64,000 bases of DNA from NCBI GenBank assembly GCA_049840795.1, contig JASGJK010000048.1, positions 62,001 to 126,000 on the forward strand, given 5' to 3'. Position 1 is the stretch's first letter. Each line of letters begins with the position of its first letter. This stretch comes from UPXZ01 sp049840795 (GTDB lineage: Bacteria > Bacteroidota > Bacteroidia > Bacteroidales > Paludibacteraceae). The notes beneath the pieces were generated by a model. The model saw only the letters and a list, made by a program, of their open reading frames with translations, searched no databases and was not told the origin of the DNA. Positions 37,239-47,101 of the stretch are shown one piece after another. A program made the position numbers and the translations under genes.

Positions 37239-38588
37239 TTACTTAATCCAACCTTTGTATTGAAAATTACAGTTTCTCCATTCAGGATCAATGCTGATAT
37301 ATGTCTCTTTTTGTTTTTGAGTTATCCATTTGTCTAAGAAATCTTGTTTTTTCTTATTCTCCAAAATATTTTTAAGCGTTTGATAATCGTCTAATACGTT
37401 CGCTTTATGAGTTGGAGTCTTAGATTTAAGCTTCACGATGGCTAACATTTCTTTGTTGGTATTTTTGTCAATCATTAAAAATGCCTTTGAAACTTCACCT
37501 ACATTCATATCATATACGGTTTTTGCTACTTCAGAAGGCAATTCTTGATATTCAAATTTGGACGTACCGGTTTGTGGATTATTCATTAGACCACCGTTCA
37601 TTACGGTATTTTTATCTTGTGAAAAGTTTATTACGGCTTGTTCAAAAGTTATTTTACTGGTACGGATCAAGTCGGCTACCGAATCTAATCTCTTTAATCC
37701 ATCTACTTTATCATCAAGTGAAATGTGCGGTTTCAGAAGTATATGTCGCGTGTTTATTTTATCACCTCTTTTTTCAATCAATTGGATGATATGGAAACCA
37801 AATTCGGATTCAACAATACGTGAAACTTTTTTAGGATCGGTCAGATTAAAAGCAACTGCCGCATATGCCGGATCTAATTGTGCTCGACCGAGAAAACCGA
37901 CTTCACCGCCTTGCTTGGCACTGTTGACATCTTCGGAGTAAAGTCTTGCCAATAGACTGAAATCATTGGGGTTGGCGTTGATACGTTCGGTAAATCCTCT
38001 CAGCCGGTCTTTTATTCGATTGATTTCGGCTTGTGGAACCGGTGGTGTAACGCTTAAAACCTGTAGCTCGACCTGCGTGGGGATGGTGGGTACACTATCG
38101 GTAGGCAGATCTTTAAAATAGCGTCTTACCTCTGCCGGTGTTACCTGAATGTCCTTTACTAAATTTTCTCTTGCCATCATTATCAGGTTATTGTTTCTCA
38201 CCATTGTGCGCAACTCTTCACGCAATTCGTTCATCGGTTTGCGAAAGTATTCTTCCATTTTTTCTTTAGAACCGAGATTGGTGATATAATAGTTGATACG
38301 CCCTTCCACCTCGTTGTTTACATTTGCTTCGCTTACGCTTAAACTATCTAACGATGCCTGATGCAAAAATAATTTTTGAATAGCAATCTGCTCGGGAATC
38401 ACACAATAGGGATTGCCCTCAATTTTAGTGCCTTCGTAGCGAGCACGCATAATTTCCTGTTCTACTTCAGATTTGAAAATAGCTTCATCGCCAATAATCC
38501 AAATCACTTGATCTATGACTTTATTGTCTTGTGCCGATACGTTGATTACCAGCGAAAAAAACGCAATTATAAAAAATATCTTCCGCAT
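37239..38588 (-). CDS. SurA-like peptidyl-prolyl isomerase / chaperone
   Basis: 449 residues. Signal peptide ending NVSAQD, SurA N-terminal helical region (about 20-165), then two parvulin-type domains (about 170-275 with SLLARLYSEDVNSAKQGGEV, GFLGRAQLDPAYAAVAFNLT and ESEFGFHIIQLIEKRGDKIN; a second, about 280-385). SurA escorts unfolded beta-barrel proteins through the periplasm. It starts 22 bases after the upstream gene ends (38610), inside an operon of three similar proteins and ostA. Confidence 0.88.
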   Translation of the reverse strand: MRKIFFIIAFFSLVINVSAQDNKVIDQVIWIIGDEAIFKSEVEQEIMRARYEGTKIEGNPYCVIPEQIAIQKLFLHQASLDSLSVSEANVNNEVEGRINYYITNLGSKEKMEEYFRKPMNELREELRTMVRNNNLIMMARENLVKDIQVTPAEVRRYFKDLPTDSVPTIPTQVELQVLSVTPPVPQAEINRIKDRLRGFTERINANPNDFSLLARLYSEDVNSAKQGGEVGFLGRAQLDPAYAAVAFNLTDPKKVSRIVESEFGFHIIQLIEKRGDKINTRHILLKPHISLDDKVDGLKRLDSVADLIRTSKITFEQAVINFSQDKNTVMNGGLMNNPQTGTSKFEYQELPSEVAKTVYDMNVGEVSKAFLMIDKNTNKEMLAIVKLKSKTPTHKANVLDDYQTLKNILENKKKQDFLDKWITQKQKETYISIDPEWRNCNFQYKGWIK

Positions 38589-38609
38589 TGTTGCTATAAA
38601 AAAATGTTT

Positions 38610-39470
38610 TTACTTTTTATTAAAAAAATTGATAGAACCGTCTTTGAGGGCATCGTTGTATATATCTTTCTCAAACTGAATGATAAAATCGGACTGGCGT
38701 TTGTTAAGCATTATTGTTTTTATTTTATCACGCGCCATGTCGTATGGTTCGGTTTCGCCTATTTGTACGGCATCTGATATTCTGAGCATATAAATATTGG
38801 TACTATCCGACGCTTCTACAAAAGATCTGTTGCCTACAAACGTACGTGAATCTTCAATCACAAACGGCGCTTTTTTCAGAATCTCTTTCAACGGCATCCA
38901 GTTTTTCATAAAGTAATCAAAACTGATGGCGTTTTTTAAGCTGTATTTTTCAATATTTTCCAATGATTTGTCATTTCCGGCTCTCACCCAACCTCTTACT
39001 ACATCCAGCTTTGGTGCATTTTTGGGCAAAACCAACAGTATGCCTTTTATCAAATTATCTTGCGCCACCAACTGCAAACCATACGCACTATAAAATTGTT
39101 GCAATTCATTTTCCGGAATATCGTCAGAAACACGCTCTTGTATTAATGCCTGCTCGTATTGATGAATTACTAATGTTTTGCGATACTCTTTTACTTGTTC
39201 GTCAATGTCCGCATCGTTCTGCAAATTTCGTTCTCCGTTTTCGTACATTAAAACGTCTGTCACCCATTTTCGGATGTAACGTTCGGCTATTTCGGCGCTG
39301 TCTATTTTGTTTGCCGAAGTCGGTATCACCTTGTCGACCATATCTTGGTACAAAAATTTTCCCTCGACCTCTAAGACGGGAATGCGCTTCAGCTCGGGAT
39401 TACTTTTTTTGCAACTCCACATCAGCGATAGAGAAATAACGCAAAATAGTAATATGTGGTGTAACTTCAT
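38610..39470 (-). CDS. PPIC/SurA-like lipoprotein chaperone
   Basis: 286 residues. Lipoprotein signal with lipobox LMWSC (cysteine at residue 20). SurA-N-like helices about 40-130 (AERYIRKWVTDVLMYENGER). The parvulin domain is degenerate: the typical substrate-binding signature is hard to find, and the C-terminal part (VGNRSFVEASDSTNIYMLRI) resembles only its final strands. It probably acts as a membrane-anchored chaperone rather than an active isomerase. It lies between two other parvulin genes in the same operon. Confidence 0.75.
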   Translation of the reverse strand: MKLHHILLFCVISLSLMWSCKKSNPELKRIPVLEVEGKFLYQDMVDKVIPTSANKIDSAEIAERYIRKWVTDVLMYENGERNLQNDADIDEQVKEYRKTLVIHQYEQALIQERVSDDIPENELQQFYSAYGLQLVAQDNLIKGILLVLPKNAPKLDVVRGWVRAGNDKSLENIEKYSLKNAISFDYFMKNWMPLKEILKKAPFVIEDSRTFVGNRSFVEASDSTNIYMLRISDAVQIGETEPYDMARDKIKTIMLNKRQSDFIIQFEKDIYNDALKDGSINFFNKK

Positions 39471-39560
39471 AGCTTTAGCTTCAGACCGAATACGTTATGA
39501 TACAACAATGCCAAAATAAAAATTCAAAGGTAGGATATTTATTTTGGCATTTGTTGATTA

Positions 39561-41492
39561 TTAGTTTTTCTTAACCGTTTTCAGCACATTTTCATCAATG
39601 GTTACCTGATATTTCTCTCTCAGTGATTTAATCCACTCTTTTTCTAAGTAATTCTGATAATCAGTGGTAACGGCGCCACGTACATCTTCGTATGTTTCAG
39701 GTTCGTTTTTAAGTAGCTTACCGGTAATAAAGTAATAAGGATATTCTTTTGAAGGTTCAATTTTCCCTTTTTTGAATACCGATGAGTCGATGATTTTATT
39801 TTCTCCTTCAATCCAAAGCCCTTTTTCTGTTTTTACATATATAATGCTGTCGTTCAGTCTTTTCGGTAGGACTTTATCTATCGAATCGTTTGAAACATTT
39901 TTCACGATAAATTTGGCTGATTTTAATGTCTCCTTATTCTTGCAATAGATGATTCTTCCTTTGTAGTGAGGTTTGTTCCAAGCATAATTTGTTTTATTTT
40001 CCTTGAAATATTTTGCTAATCCGGCGGTATCTTTAGCTGCCTTGTCCCATACCTCGCGGTTGCTAATGTCAAATAATAAGATTCCGTCGTGATACTCTTT
40101 CATCAAATAGTAATATTCGGGATATTTGGAGCTTAACTGCGTTTTTTCGTAGTCAGTCGCTTTGCTGTTTACGAAGTTATTTAACTTGTCTTTTATGTAC
40201 TCAGCTTGTACAGAATTACCTTCGGGTGAAGCTTTCAAAAATGCAGCAAAGTCGGCTTGAGTATAATTGGTATTGCCGATAGAGAATAGATTTTTGTTGA
40301 GCGTTGTTAAGCCAGCTTTGAATAATGAGTCCGTCGGAGCATATTTATTGGCAAGTATCTCAAAATCGCCTATGGCTACTTTGTCTAATTTGAAACCATA
40401 TTCTTTTTTTACTTTGTCCGTGAATGCGTTTTTCACCATTTGCGCACGTTCGTCATTCATCACTTTTGATTCCAACGAAGATTTCATCGTTTCGTAATCA
40501 GCTAACGGTCTTTTGTCAAGTAACTTGATAATATGCCATCCGTAAAGAGTCAATATTGGTTTGCTCACATCGCCCTTGTTTTGTAGTGCAAAGGCAGCAT
40601 CTTCAAATTCGGGTACCATTCGTTGTTCACCACCAAACCACATTAATTCTCCTCCGTTACGTGCCGAACCTTTATCATCAGAGTATTTTTTTGCTAATTC
40701 GGCAAAATCATCACCGGCTAATACACGTTGGTAAATAGAATCAATCTTTATTTTAGCTTTTTCTTTTATTGAGTCGGGGCGTATGAACTTCATTATATGG
40801 GCTGCGTGTGCCTCACCTTGCGATGCACGTTTGCGTGATACTTTGATGATGTGATACCCTAAAAACGTACGTACCGGTTTAGATACAGAGCCGGCAGGAG
40901 TAGAAAATGCGGCATTTTCAAATGCGTATGGTGTGCGTAATGCCGTAATCCATCCCACGTACCCTTTGTTTTTTTCTACACTGGGGTCTTCCGATGTTTG
41001 TGTTGCTAATTTGGAAAAATCTTCTTTCGCGGCGCGCTTCCATATCTCTAATGCTTTATTAAACGCTTTTAGTGTGTCGGCAGCGGTGCCGGCATTGGGT
41101 ATTTTAACCAGAATATGGCTAACTTCCACTTCATTTGTTGTGCGGTTATATGCCTCTTTTATCAGTTTTTCTTTTGTCTCACTGTCTTGTAAGTATGGTT
41201 CGGCTAATTGATTTTGATAGGAAGCCAATTCGGATTGAAAGGAGGAGAGCGTGTCTAATTTTTGTGCAAGTGCTTCTTCAACTTTCAGACGGAAATTAAC
41301 AAATAATTCTACGTATTCGTCTAATGTCTTTTTATCCAAAATATTATCGGAATTGTTCTTGTTGTAAATGTATTCAAATTCAGAAAGCGGAATACTTTTT
41401 CCATTAATTTTGATTAATGTTGGGTCATTTTTTTGAGCAATAAGAACTGTAGAAAATGTTAGAGCTAAAAAGCCCACAATCAATTTTTTCAT
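39561..41492 (-). CDS. Peptidyl-prolyl cis-trans isomerase with two parvulin domains
   Basis: 643 residues from ATG 41492 (an ATG five codons earlier is also possible). Signal peptide MKKLIVGFLALTFSTVLIAQ. Helical N-terminus (about 25-115), parvulin domain 1 (about 120-225: VSHILVKIPNAG, TFLGYHIIKVSRKR) and domain 2 (about 228-330: HAAHIMKFIRPD, LTLYGWHIIKLLDKRP), then a long helical and beta C-terminus. A periplasmic foldase, first gene of the chaperone-ostA operon, with its own promoter at 41550-41581. Confidence 0.9.
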   Translation of the reverse strand: MKKLIVGFLALTFSTVLIAQKNDPTLIKINGKSIPLSEFEYIYNKNNSDNILDKKTLDEYVELFVNFRLKVEEALAQKLDTLSSFQSELASYQNQLAEPYLQDSETKEKLIKEAYNRTTNEVEVSHILVKIPNAGTAADTLKAFNKALEIWKRAAKEDFSKLATQTSEDPSVEKNKGYVGWITALRTPYAFENAAFSTPAGSVSKPVRTFLGYHIIKVSRKRASQGEAHAAHIMKFIRPDSIKEKAKIKIDSIYQRVLAGDDFAELAKKYSDDKGSARNGGELMWFGGEQRMVPEFEDAAFALQNKGDVSKPILTLYGWHIIKLLDKRPLADYETMKSSLESKVMNDERAQMVKNAFTDKVKKEYGFKLDKVAIGDFEILANKYAPTDSLFKAGLTTLNKNLFSIGNTNYTQADFAAFLKASPEGNSVQAEYIKDKLNNFVNSKATDYEKTQLSSKYPEYYYLMKEYHDGILLFDISNREVWDKAAKDTAGLAKYFKENKTNYAWNKPHYKGRIIYCKNKETLKSAKFIVKNVSNDSIDKVLPKRLNDSIIYVKTEKGLWIEGENKIIDSSVFKKGKIEPSKEYPYYFITGKLLKNEPETYEDVRGAVTTDYQNYLEKEWIKSLREKYQVTIDENVLKTVKKN

Positions 41493-41549
41493 ACGACAAT
41501 AATTCAAGCTTTTAAATTGATACTATAATTTTTCAAATAATAATGAACG

Positions 41550-41581
41550 CAAAGTTAAAAATAAAATTGTATATAAATCAA
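41550..41581 (-). promoter_or_regulatory. Promoter of the chaperone-ostA operon
   Basis: On the minus strand TTG at 41581-41579, a 21-base spacer, then TAACTTTG at 41557-41550, which matches TAnnTTTG. The gene starts 58 bases further on. Confidence 0.55.
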
Positions 41582-41683
41582 AGTTAAAAGTTTTAAGTGT
41601 TTCAAATACTTTAAAGTTTGAATTTTTTAAAACAAATAAACATACAAAAACAGTCAGTGAAAACGAGCCATCAATCGCATATT

Positions 41684-43159
41684 TTAATCCGGCCTGCTGT
41701 AATTAGGCGCTTCGCTTGTAATGGTTACATCGTGTGGATGATTTTCTACTACCCCGTGCCTTGTAATACGGGTAAATTTGGCTTTGTGAAGTTCTTTAAT
41801 ATTAGGCGCGCCACAATAACCCATACCGGCTCTTAATCCGCCAATCATTTGATATACAACCTCGTATAGTTGTCCTTTGAATGGTACGCGTGCAGCAATA
41901 CCTTCCGGTACTAATTTTTTTATATCCTCTTCTACATCCTGAAAATATCGATCTTTCGAACCTTTTTCCATAGCTTCTAACGAACCCATACCACGATACG
42001 ACTTGAATTTTCGACCATTGAAAATGATGGTTTCGCCCGGACTTTCTTCGACACCGGCAAAGAGTGAACCTGCCATAATGGTATCGGCGCCGGCGGCTAA
42101 TGCTTTTACAATATCGCCTGAATAACGGATACCACCGTCTGCGATAACCGGAACATTGGTGTTTTCTGATGCTTTCGATACTTTGTAAATAGCAGAGAGT
42201 TGTGGTACACCAACACCGGCAATTACACGTGTGGTACAAATGGACCCGGGTCCAATACCAACTTTCACTCCATCAGCTCCGGCTTCTATCAATGCCTTGG
42301 CAGCTTCGGCAGTGGCGATGTTTCCAACCACGAAATCAATTTGCGGAAACTGTTTTTTAGCTTGTTGTAAGGTGTTGAGTACTCCTTTTGAATGTCCGTG
42401 AGCTGTGTCGATAACGATAGCGTCCACACTTGCGTTGACCAATGCCTCTATCCGCTCGAAGGTGTCGTGTGTAACACCTACGCCGGCTGCAACGCGCAAA
42501 CGTCCACGTGAATCTTTGCAAGCCATCGGTTTGTCTTTGGCTTTGGTTATGTCTTTGTAGGTTAGTAAACCAACCAATTTATTGTCTTTGTCGATTACGG
42601 GCAACTTTTCGATTTTGTGTTGTTGGAGAATTTCGGCAGCTTCCTCTAAGTTTGTTGATCTTGACGTGGTCACCAAGTTTTCTTTGGTCATTACATCTTC
42701 GATTTTGGTTGACATATCGCGCTGAAAGCGGAGATCTCGATTGGTAATGATTCCCATTAAATAGTTGTCTTTATTTACTACGGGAATTCCTCCGATTTTG
42801 TATTCAGCCATCAACGCCAGCGCATTTCCAACGGTAGCGTTTTTGTCAATGGTTACCGGATTGGAAATCATCCCGTTTTCGGCACGTTTCACTATGCCTA
42901 CCTGCCGGGCTTGTTCGGCAATGGTCATATTTTTATGAATTACGCCAATTCCCCCTTCTCGTGCAATAGCTATCGCCATTTTGGCTTCGGTAACGGTATC
43001 CATAGCAGCTGAAACTATCGGGATTTTTAGTTCAATGTTTCGGGAGAAACGGGTGGCTAAATTAACGTTGCGTGGCAACACTTCAGAATAGGCGGGAATA
43101 AGTAATACATCATCGAATGTAAATCCTTCGAATTGTATTTTATCTGCAATAAATGACAT
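41684..43159 (-). CDS. guaB: Inosine-5'-monophosphate dehydrogenase GuaB
   Basis: 491 residues. TIM barrel interrupted by two CBS domains (about 93-205: MISNPVTIDKNATVGNALAL; LVTTSRSTNLEEAAEILQQH). The active-site loop GIGPGSICTTRVIAGVGVPQ places the catalytic cysteine at residue 308; the flap region YRGMGSLEAM follows. GuaB oxidises IMP to XMP with NAD, the committed step to GMP. It is placed upstream of the parvulin-ostA genes, as in other Bacteroidales. Intact. Confidence 0.96.
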   Translation of the reverse strand: MSFIADKIQFEGFTFDDVLLIPAYSEVLPRNVNLATRFSRNIELKIPIVSAAMDTVTEAKMAIAIAREGGIGVIHKNMTIAEQARQVGIVKRAENGMISNPVTIDKNATVGNALALMAEYKIGGIPVVNKDNYLMGIITNRDLRFQRDMSTKIEDVMTKENLVTTSRSTNLEEAAEILQQHKIEKLPVIDKDNKLVGLLTYKDITKAKDKPMACKDSRGRLRVAAGVGVTHDTFERIEALVNASVDAIVIDTAHGHSKGVLNTLQQAKKQFPQIDFVVGNIATAEAAKALIEAGADGVKVGIGPGSICTTRVIAGVGVPQLSAIYKVSKASENTNVPVIADGGIRYSGDIVKALAAGADTIMAGSLFAGVEESPGETIIFNGRKFKSYRGMGSLEAMEKGSKDRYFQDVEEDIKKLVPEGIAARVPFKGQLYEVVYQMIGGLRAGMGYCGAPNIKELHKAKFTRITRHGVVENHPHDVTITSEAPNYSRPD

Positions 43160-43203
43160 AGATTTAGAATTTTATTGGTTTTAGCTACGAAAATTATTGC
43201 GTA

Positions 43204-43211
43204 CAAAGATA
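43204..43211 (-). promoter_or_regulatory. -7 box for guaB
   Basis: Minus-strand TATCTTTG, 45 bases before ATG 43159. Confidence 0.55.
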
Positions 43212-43406
43212 ATCTTTTTTTGCGAGTCAGGAGTTCATTTTTAGAAAAATTATTATGAACTTGTTCCAGCTCCTTATTTGATTGTAGTAAGAAAATGGTC
43301 AGCAGCCGAATGAACAAACAGTAGCGGAATATAACTCAAAAGTGATAATATAAGGAAGCTTGAATCTGAAAAGTAGATTCCCCGATTAAAGGCTGTTTTC
43401 GTGTAT

Positions 43407-44502
43407 TTAGAAGAACTTAATCTTTTGTTTTTCCATATATATATCAGTCAGTCTTGATACGGCGAATTTGTTGATGTCTTTGATTTTTAATTTTATGAAC
43501 GGTTGAAAAGTATCATTTGCTTTTGAAATTTTCACGTTATAAAATTTGGCAAAAATAATTCGATGACTTAAAATATGTTTGATATTCAAAGGATTATGGA
43601 CGATAACAATATCCTCGTTACCTTGAAATAAATCTTTGAACTCGGTTGTTTGTATTAATTCGTCCAATTCCATCGGCACGTTGGTTTCAATCAACGGAAA
43701 TTCGTACAAATTTTGCCAAATATCTTTATTTACTCGTTTTTGCAGATAAGTAAAATCATTGTTTTGAATGAAGAAATAGTTGAAATACCGATTTGATACA
43801 GCCGTTTTACCCAGCTTTACCGGTAAAGCAGTTACCGTATTCATACGATACGATTTGCAAAATATCTTCAAATCACAGCTTTCACATTCTGGACGAACCG
43901 GCACACATTGCAGCGCTCCAAACTCCATAATTGCCTGATTATATGTGTGTGAATCAGTTTTATCTAACAGAATATCCGCCAGATTAGCGAACTCCTTTTG
44001 TCCTGCTCCAGTGTCGATTGGCGTAGAAACAGCAAATAATCGTGCCAGCACCCTGAAAACATTCCCGTCCAACACGGCGTAATTTTGATTATATGCAAAA
44101 CTGCAAATTGCTGACGCGGTGTAAGTGCCTATCCCGGATAAACTTAAAACGTCTTCAAATTTACGAGGAAATTGACCTGAAAATGTATTTACAATTTGTT
44201 TTGCCGCTTTGTGCAGGTTGCGTGCCCGCGAATAGTAGCCTAATCCTTGCCAATATTTTAAGTACTTCATCTTCATTAGCTTCGGCGAGTTTTTCTATCG
44301 TAGGGAACCGTTCGGTAAATCTAATATAGTATTCAAGCCCTTGATTGACACGTGTTTGTTGAAGGATAATTTCCGAAATCCAAATCTTATAAGGATCGGA
44401 GGTTAACCGCCACGGTAAATCACGTTTATTTGAGCTGTACCATATTTTAATCGTTTTCCTGATAGTATTGAGTTCTCCTGTCATTTTTTTTTCGGTAATC
44501 AA
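43407..44502 (-). CDS. mutY: A/G-specific adenine glycosylase MutY, one frameshift
   Basis: About 364 residues when repaired. N-terminal KRDLPWR and ISEIILQQTRVNQGLEYYIR, then one extra A in the run at 44256-44259 (repair gives VLKYWQGLGYYSRARNLHKA). The helix-hairpin-helix LSGIGTYTASAICSFAYNQN with the catalytic Asp in VLDGNVFRVLAR follows, then the iron-sulfur loop with spacing C-x6-C-x2-C-x5-C (CVPVRPECESCDLKIFC) and a NUDIX-like C-terminal domain. MutY removes A opposite 8-oxoG. If the lesion is real the strain would be a GC-to-TA mutator. Confidence 0.92.
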
Positions 44503-44949
44503 TCGATGACTTTGCTTCTGTATTTCTCAACAAAATTAATCTAAAAATCAGATAGCAATAACTGTTAATTCAATAATTTAATTCTTTTTATAAACAGCAG
44601 TTTGGTTTTTCTTGTTTCGGACAAAAATTGTGTCAGCAAAATCAAAATAAATTTGTTTATTTGAGCACTCAAATTTTGGCTTCAAAGAATGTAAAATCAG
44701 AGAATCGAAAGTCGTTTGGCTTTTGCTGTCGGTAGGTAAATAAGATAATGCGTACAACCCGAAAGAAAATAAGGAAAAATAAATACAAGAATTACTTAAT
44801 CAAATAGTTACAAAATTCAAAAAAAACGTTTTTTCAAAAAAAATGGTCGATTTTCTTTTTTTTATAAAAATAAAACATGTATATTTGCAGTCATTTTCAA
44901 GAAAAAAGAAAAACGACAGAATTTATTAATTTATAAAAACTTATTAAAA
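44503..44949 (+). other. Intergenic region between mutY and the HU gene
   Basis: 447 bases, AT-rich. Apart from the HU -7 box at 44880-44887 and long A and T runs just before it (44816-44870), no gene, RNA or repeat is recognised. Confidence 0.5.
44880..44887 (+). promoter_or_regulatory. -7 box for the HU operon
   Basis: TATATTTG matches TAnnTTTG, preceded by A and T tracts that could act as an UP-like element. The HU ATG lies 62 bases downstream. Confidence 0.6.
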
Positions 44950-45225
44950 ATGACTAAAGCAGACGTTGTAAACGAAATTGCTACGAAAACCGGTATTGAC
45001 AAAGTTACCGTATTAGCAACTGTTGAAGCTTTTATGGAGACCATAAAAGTATCACTGGCAAAAAAAGAAAATGTTTACTTGAGAGGATTTGGTAGTTTTA
45101 TAGTGAAAGAAAGAGCTCAAAAAACAGCTCGTAACATCTCTAAAAACACAACAATTATTATTCCGGCCCATGCGATTCCTTCATTCAAACCGGCAAAAAC
45201 ATTTGTAAGTTCAGTAAAAGAATAA
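44950..45225 (+). CDS. HU-family DNA-binding protein
   Basis: 91 residues, the normal length of HU. The N-terminal helices TKADVVNEIATKTGIDKVTV are followed by KENVYLRGFGSFIVKERAQK and the DNA-embracing arm with KNTTIIIPAHAIPSFKPAKT. HU bends and compacts DNA as a dimer. It is followed 26 bases later by the small basic protein gene and then rng, the order common in Bacteroidetes. Confidence 0.95.
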   Translation: MTKADVVNEIATKTGIDKVTVLATVEAFMETIKVSLAKKENVYLRGFGSFIVKERAQKTARNISKNTTIIIPAHAIPSFKPAKTFVSSVKE

Positions 45226-45251
45226 TTTTTTAACAATTTAATTTTATAGAG

Positions 45252-45341
45252 ATGCCAAGCGGTAAAAAAAGAAAAAGACATAAAATGTCGACGCACAAAA
45301 GAAAAAAAAGACTGAGAAAAAATAGACATAAAAAGAAATAG
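45252..45341 (+). CDS. AURKAIP1/COX24-like 29-residue basic protein
   Basis: ATG 45252 to TAG 45341. The peptide starts MPSGKKRKRHKMSTHKRKKR and has 19 Lys or Arg among 29 residues. This short sequence is nearly invariant in Bacteroidetes and belongs to the COX24/AURKAIP1 family, whose mitochondrial (mS38) and mycobacterial (bS22) members are small-subunit ribosomal proteins. A ribosomal role is inferred from the family and the composition. It lies between HU and rng. Confidence 0.85.
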   Translation: MPSGKKRKRHKMSTHKRKKRLRKNRHKKK

Positions 45342-45451
45342 TCTGTTGGACATTAGTTCTTAAGGTCCAAGAAAACAAACTTAAAATCAAAGACTTGGAT
45401 TTAAGTTTGTTTTTTGTTTTTTTAGTTAGAATTTTAATCAATGAAAATAAG

Positions 45452-47027
45452 GTGAATAGCGAATTAATTGTAGATGTAAATCCATCTGAAATTTCAATTG
45501 CGCTGCTTGAAGACAAACGACTCGTAGAACTCCACCAGGAAGGACGTGAAGAACAGTTCGCTGTGGGGAATATATACCTCGGAAGGGTAAGAAAAATGAT
45601 GCCCGGTCTAAATGCAGCTTTTGTAGATGTAGGTCACGAAAAAGACGCTTTTCTCCACTATCTTGATTTAGGAAACAATTTCAACACATTTACAAGCTTT
45701 GTAACGCAAGTGCGCAGCGACCATAAAAAGACGCCTGCGATGAACAAAGCAAAACAATTTCTGGAAATAGACAAAAACGGCTCTATCAACGACCTACTGA
45801 AGTCGGGACAAGAAATCTTAGTACAAGTTGCTAAAGAACCCATCTCAACCAAAGGTCCCCGTTTAACTGCCGAAATTTCCATTGCCGGACGCTTTTTAGT
45901 TTTAATCCCGTTTGCTGATAAAGTATCAGTTTCACAAAAAATTAAAACAGAGGAAGAAAGGCAACGGCTAAAGCAACTAATACAAAGTATAAAACCCAAA
46001 GGATTTGGCGTAATTGTGCGTACGGTTGCCGAAGAGAAAAAGGTGGCGGAATTAGATAATGAAATGAGAATTTTAGTGAAACGCTGGGAAGAAGCGCTAC
46101 TAACAATTCAAAAAGCAAAACCAATTTCGCTTATAACAGAAGAATTAGGTCGCACAGTCGGAATAATCAGAGACGTTTTCAACTCAAACTTCAAGCAAAT
46201 TTACGTTAACGACCAAAAAGTATTTAACGAAGTGCGAGAATACATTGAGTTGATCGCTCCCAGTATGAAAGACATAGTGAAGTTCTACAATGCTGAACTA
46301 CCGATTTTCGATAGTTTTGGTATTACAAAGCAAATTAAATCATCGTTTGGGAAAACGGTATCTTTCAAAAAAGGAGCTTACATCATTATTGAACACACCG
46401 AAGCTATGCACGTGATTGATGTGAACAGCGGGAATCGTTCAAAAGCCGGTGACGGACAAGAAAATAATGCACACGAAGTAAATATGGCAGCCGTAGATGA
46501 AATTGCTCGCCAGCTACGACTTCGGGATATGGGCGGCATTATTGTGATTGATTTCATAGATATGCACGAAGGCGAAAACCGCCAAAAAGTTTTCGACAAA
46601 ATGCGTGATGTATTGACGAACGACAGAGCCAAACATAACATACTGCCTTTGAGTAAGTTTGGTTTAATGCAAATAACGCGTCAGCGCGTACGTCCGGTAA
46701 TTGATATTGATGTAGAAGAAACTTGTCCGACTTGTTTCGGCAAAGGAAAGGCAAAGCCTTCAATATTGTTTGACGAACAACTCGAAAGCAAAATTGATTT
46801 GCTTGTAAATAAATTGAACATCAAACAATTTACTTTGAAAATAAATCCTTATGTGTATGCTTACGTATCAAGAGGATTTATTTCGCGAAAACTGAAATGG
46901 AAATTTATGTTCGGAATGGGTTGCAAGGTGATTCTCTTCGCAGCAGTTAGGATTCCTGCAATATAAATTTTACGACAAAAACGGTGAAGAAATTGACTTA
47001 CAAGAACAAGTGGAAAAAATTGTATAA
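45452..47027 (+). CDS. rng: Ribonuclease G/E family protein, one frameshift near the end
   Basis: About 524 residues. GTG 45452 starts VNSELIVDVNPSEISIALLE. The S1-like domain (GNIYLGRVRKMMPGLNAAFV) is followed by the catalytic core with MHVIDVNSG and IIVIDFIDMHEG, carrying the two metal-binding aspartates, and the zinc-link motif CPTCFGKGK. Near 46933 one base is gained; the shifted frame reads SSQQLGFLQYKFYDKNGEEI, the normal RNase G tail, and stops at 47027, whereas the unshifted frame stops early at 46966. RNase G processes 16S rRNA 5' ends and mRNA. A terminator follows 6 bases after the repaired stop, supporting 47027 as the true end. Confidence 0.92.
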
Positions 47028-47033
47028 GTAAAC

Positions 47034-47071
47034 AAAAGAGGCTGATTCATTTTGGAATCAGCCTCTTTTTT
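47034..47071 (+). terminator. Rho-independent terminator after rng
   Basis: AAAAGAGGCTGATTC at 47034-47048 pairs perfectly with 47055-47069 around a 6-base loop; T-run at the end. Confidence 0.88.
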
Positions 47072-47101
47072 GTTAAAGTTTTTCTATCCCCGTCTCTCGT
47101 G

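Noticed and set aside
45452..47027. Programmed frameshifting to make the RNase G tail
   Set aside because: No slippery heptamer with a downstream pseudoknot is seen, and similar lesions occur in many unrelated genes of the window.
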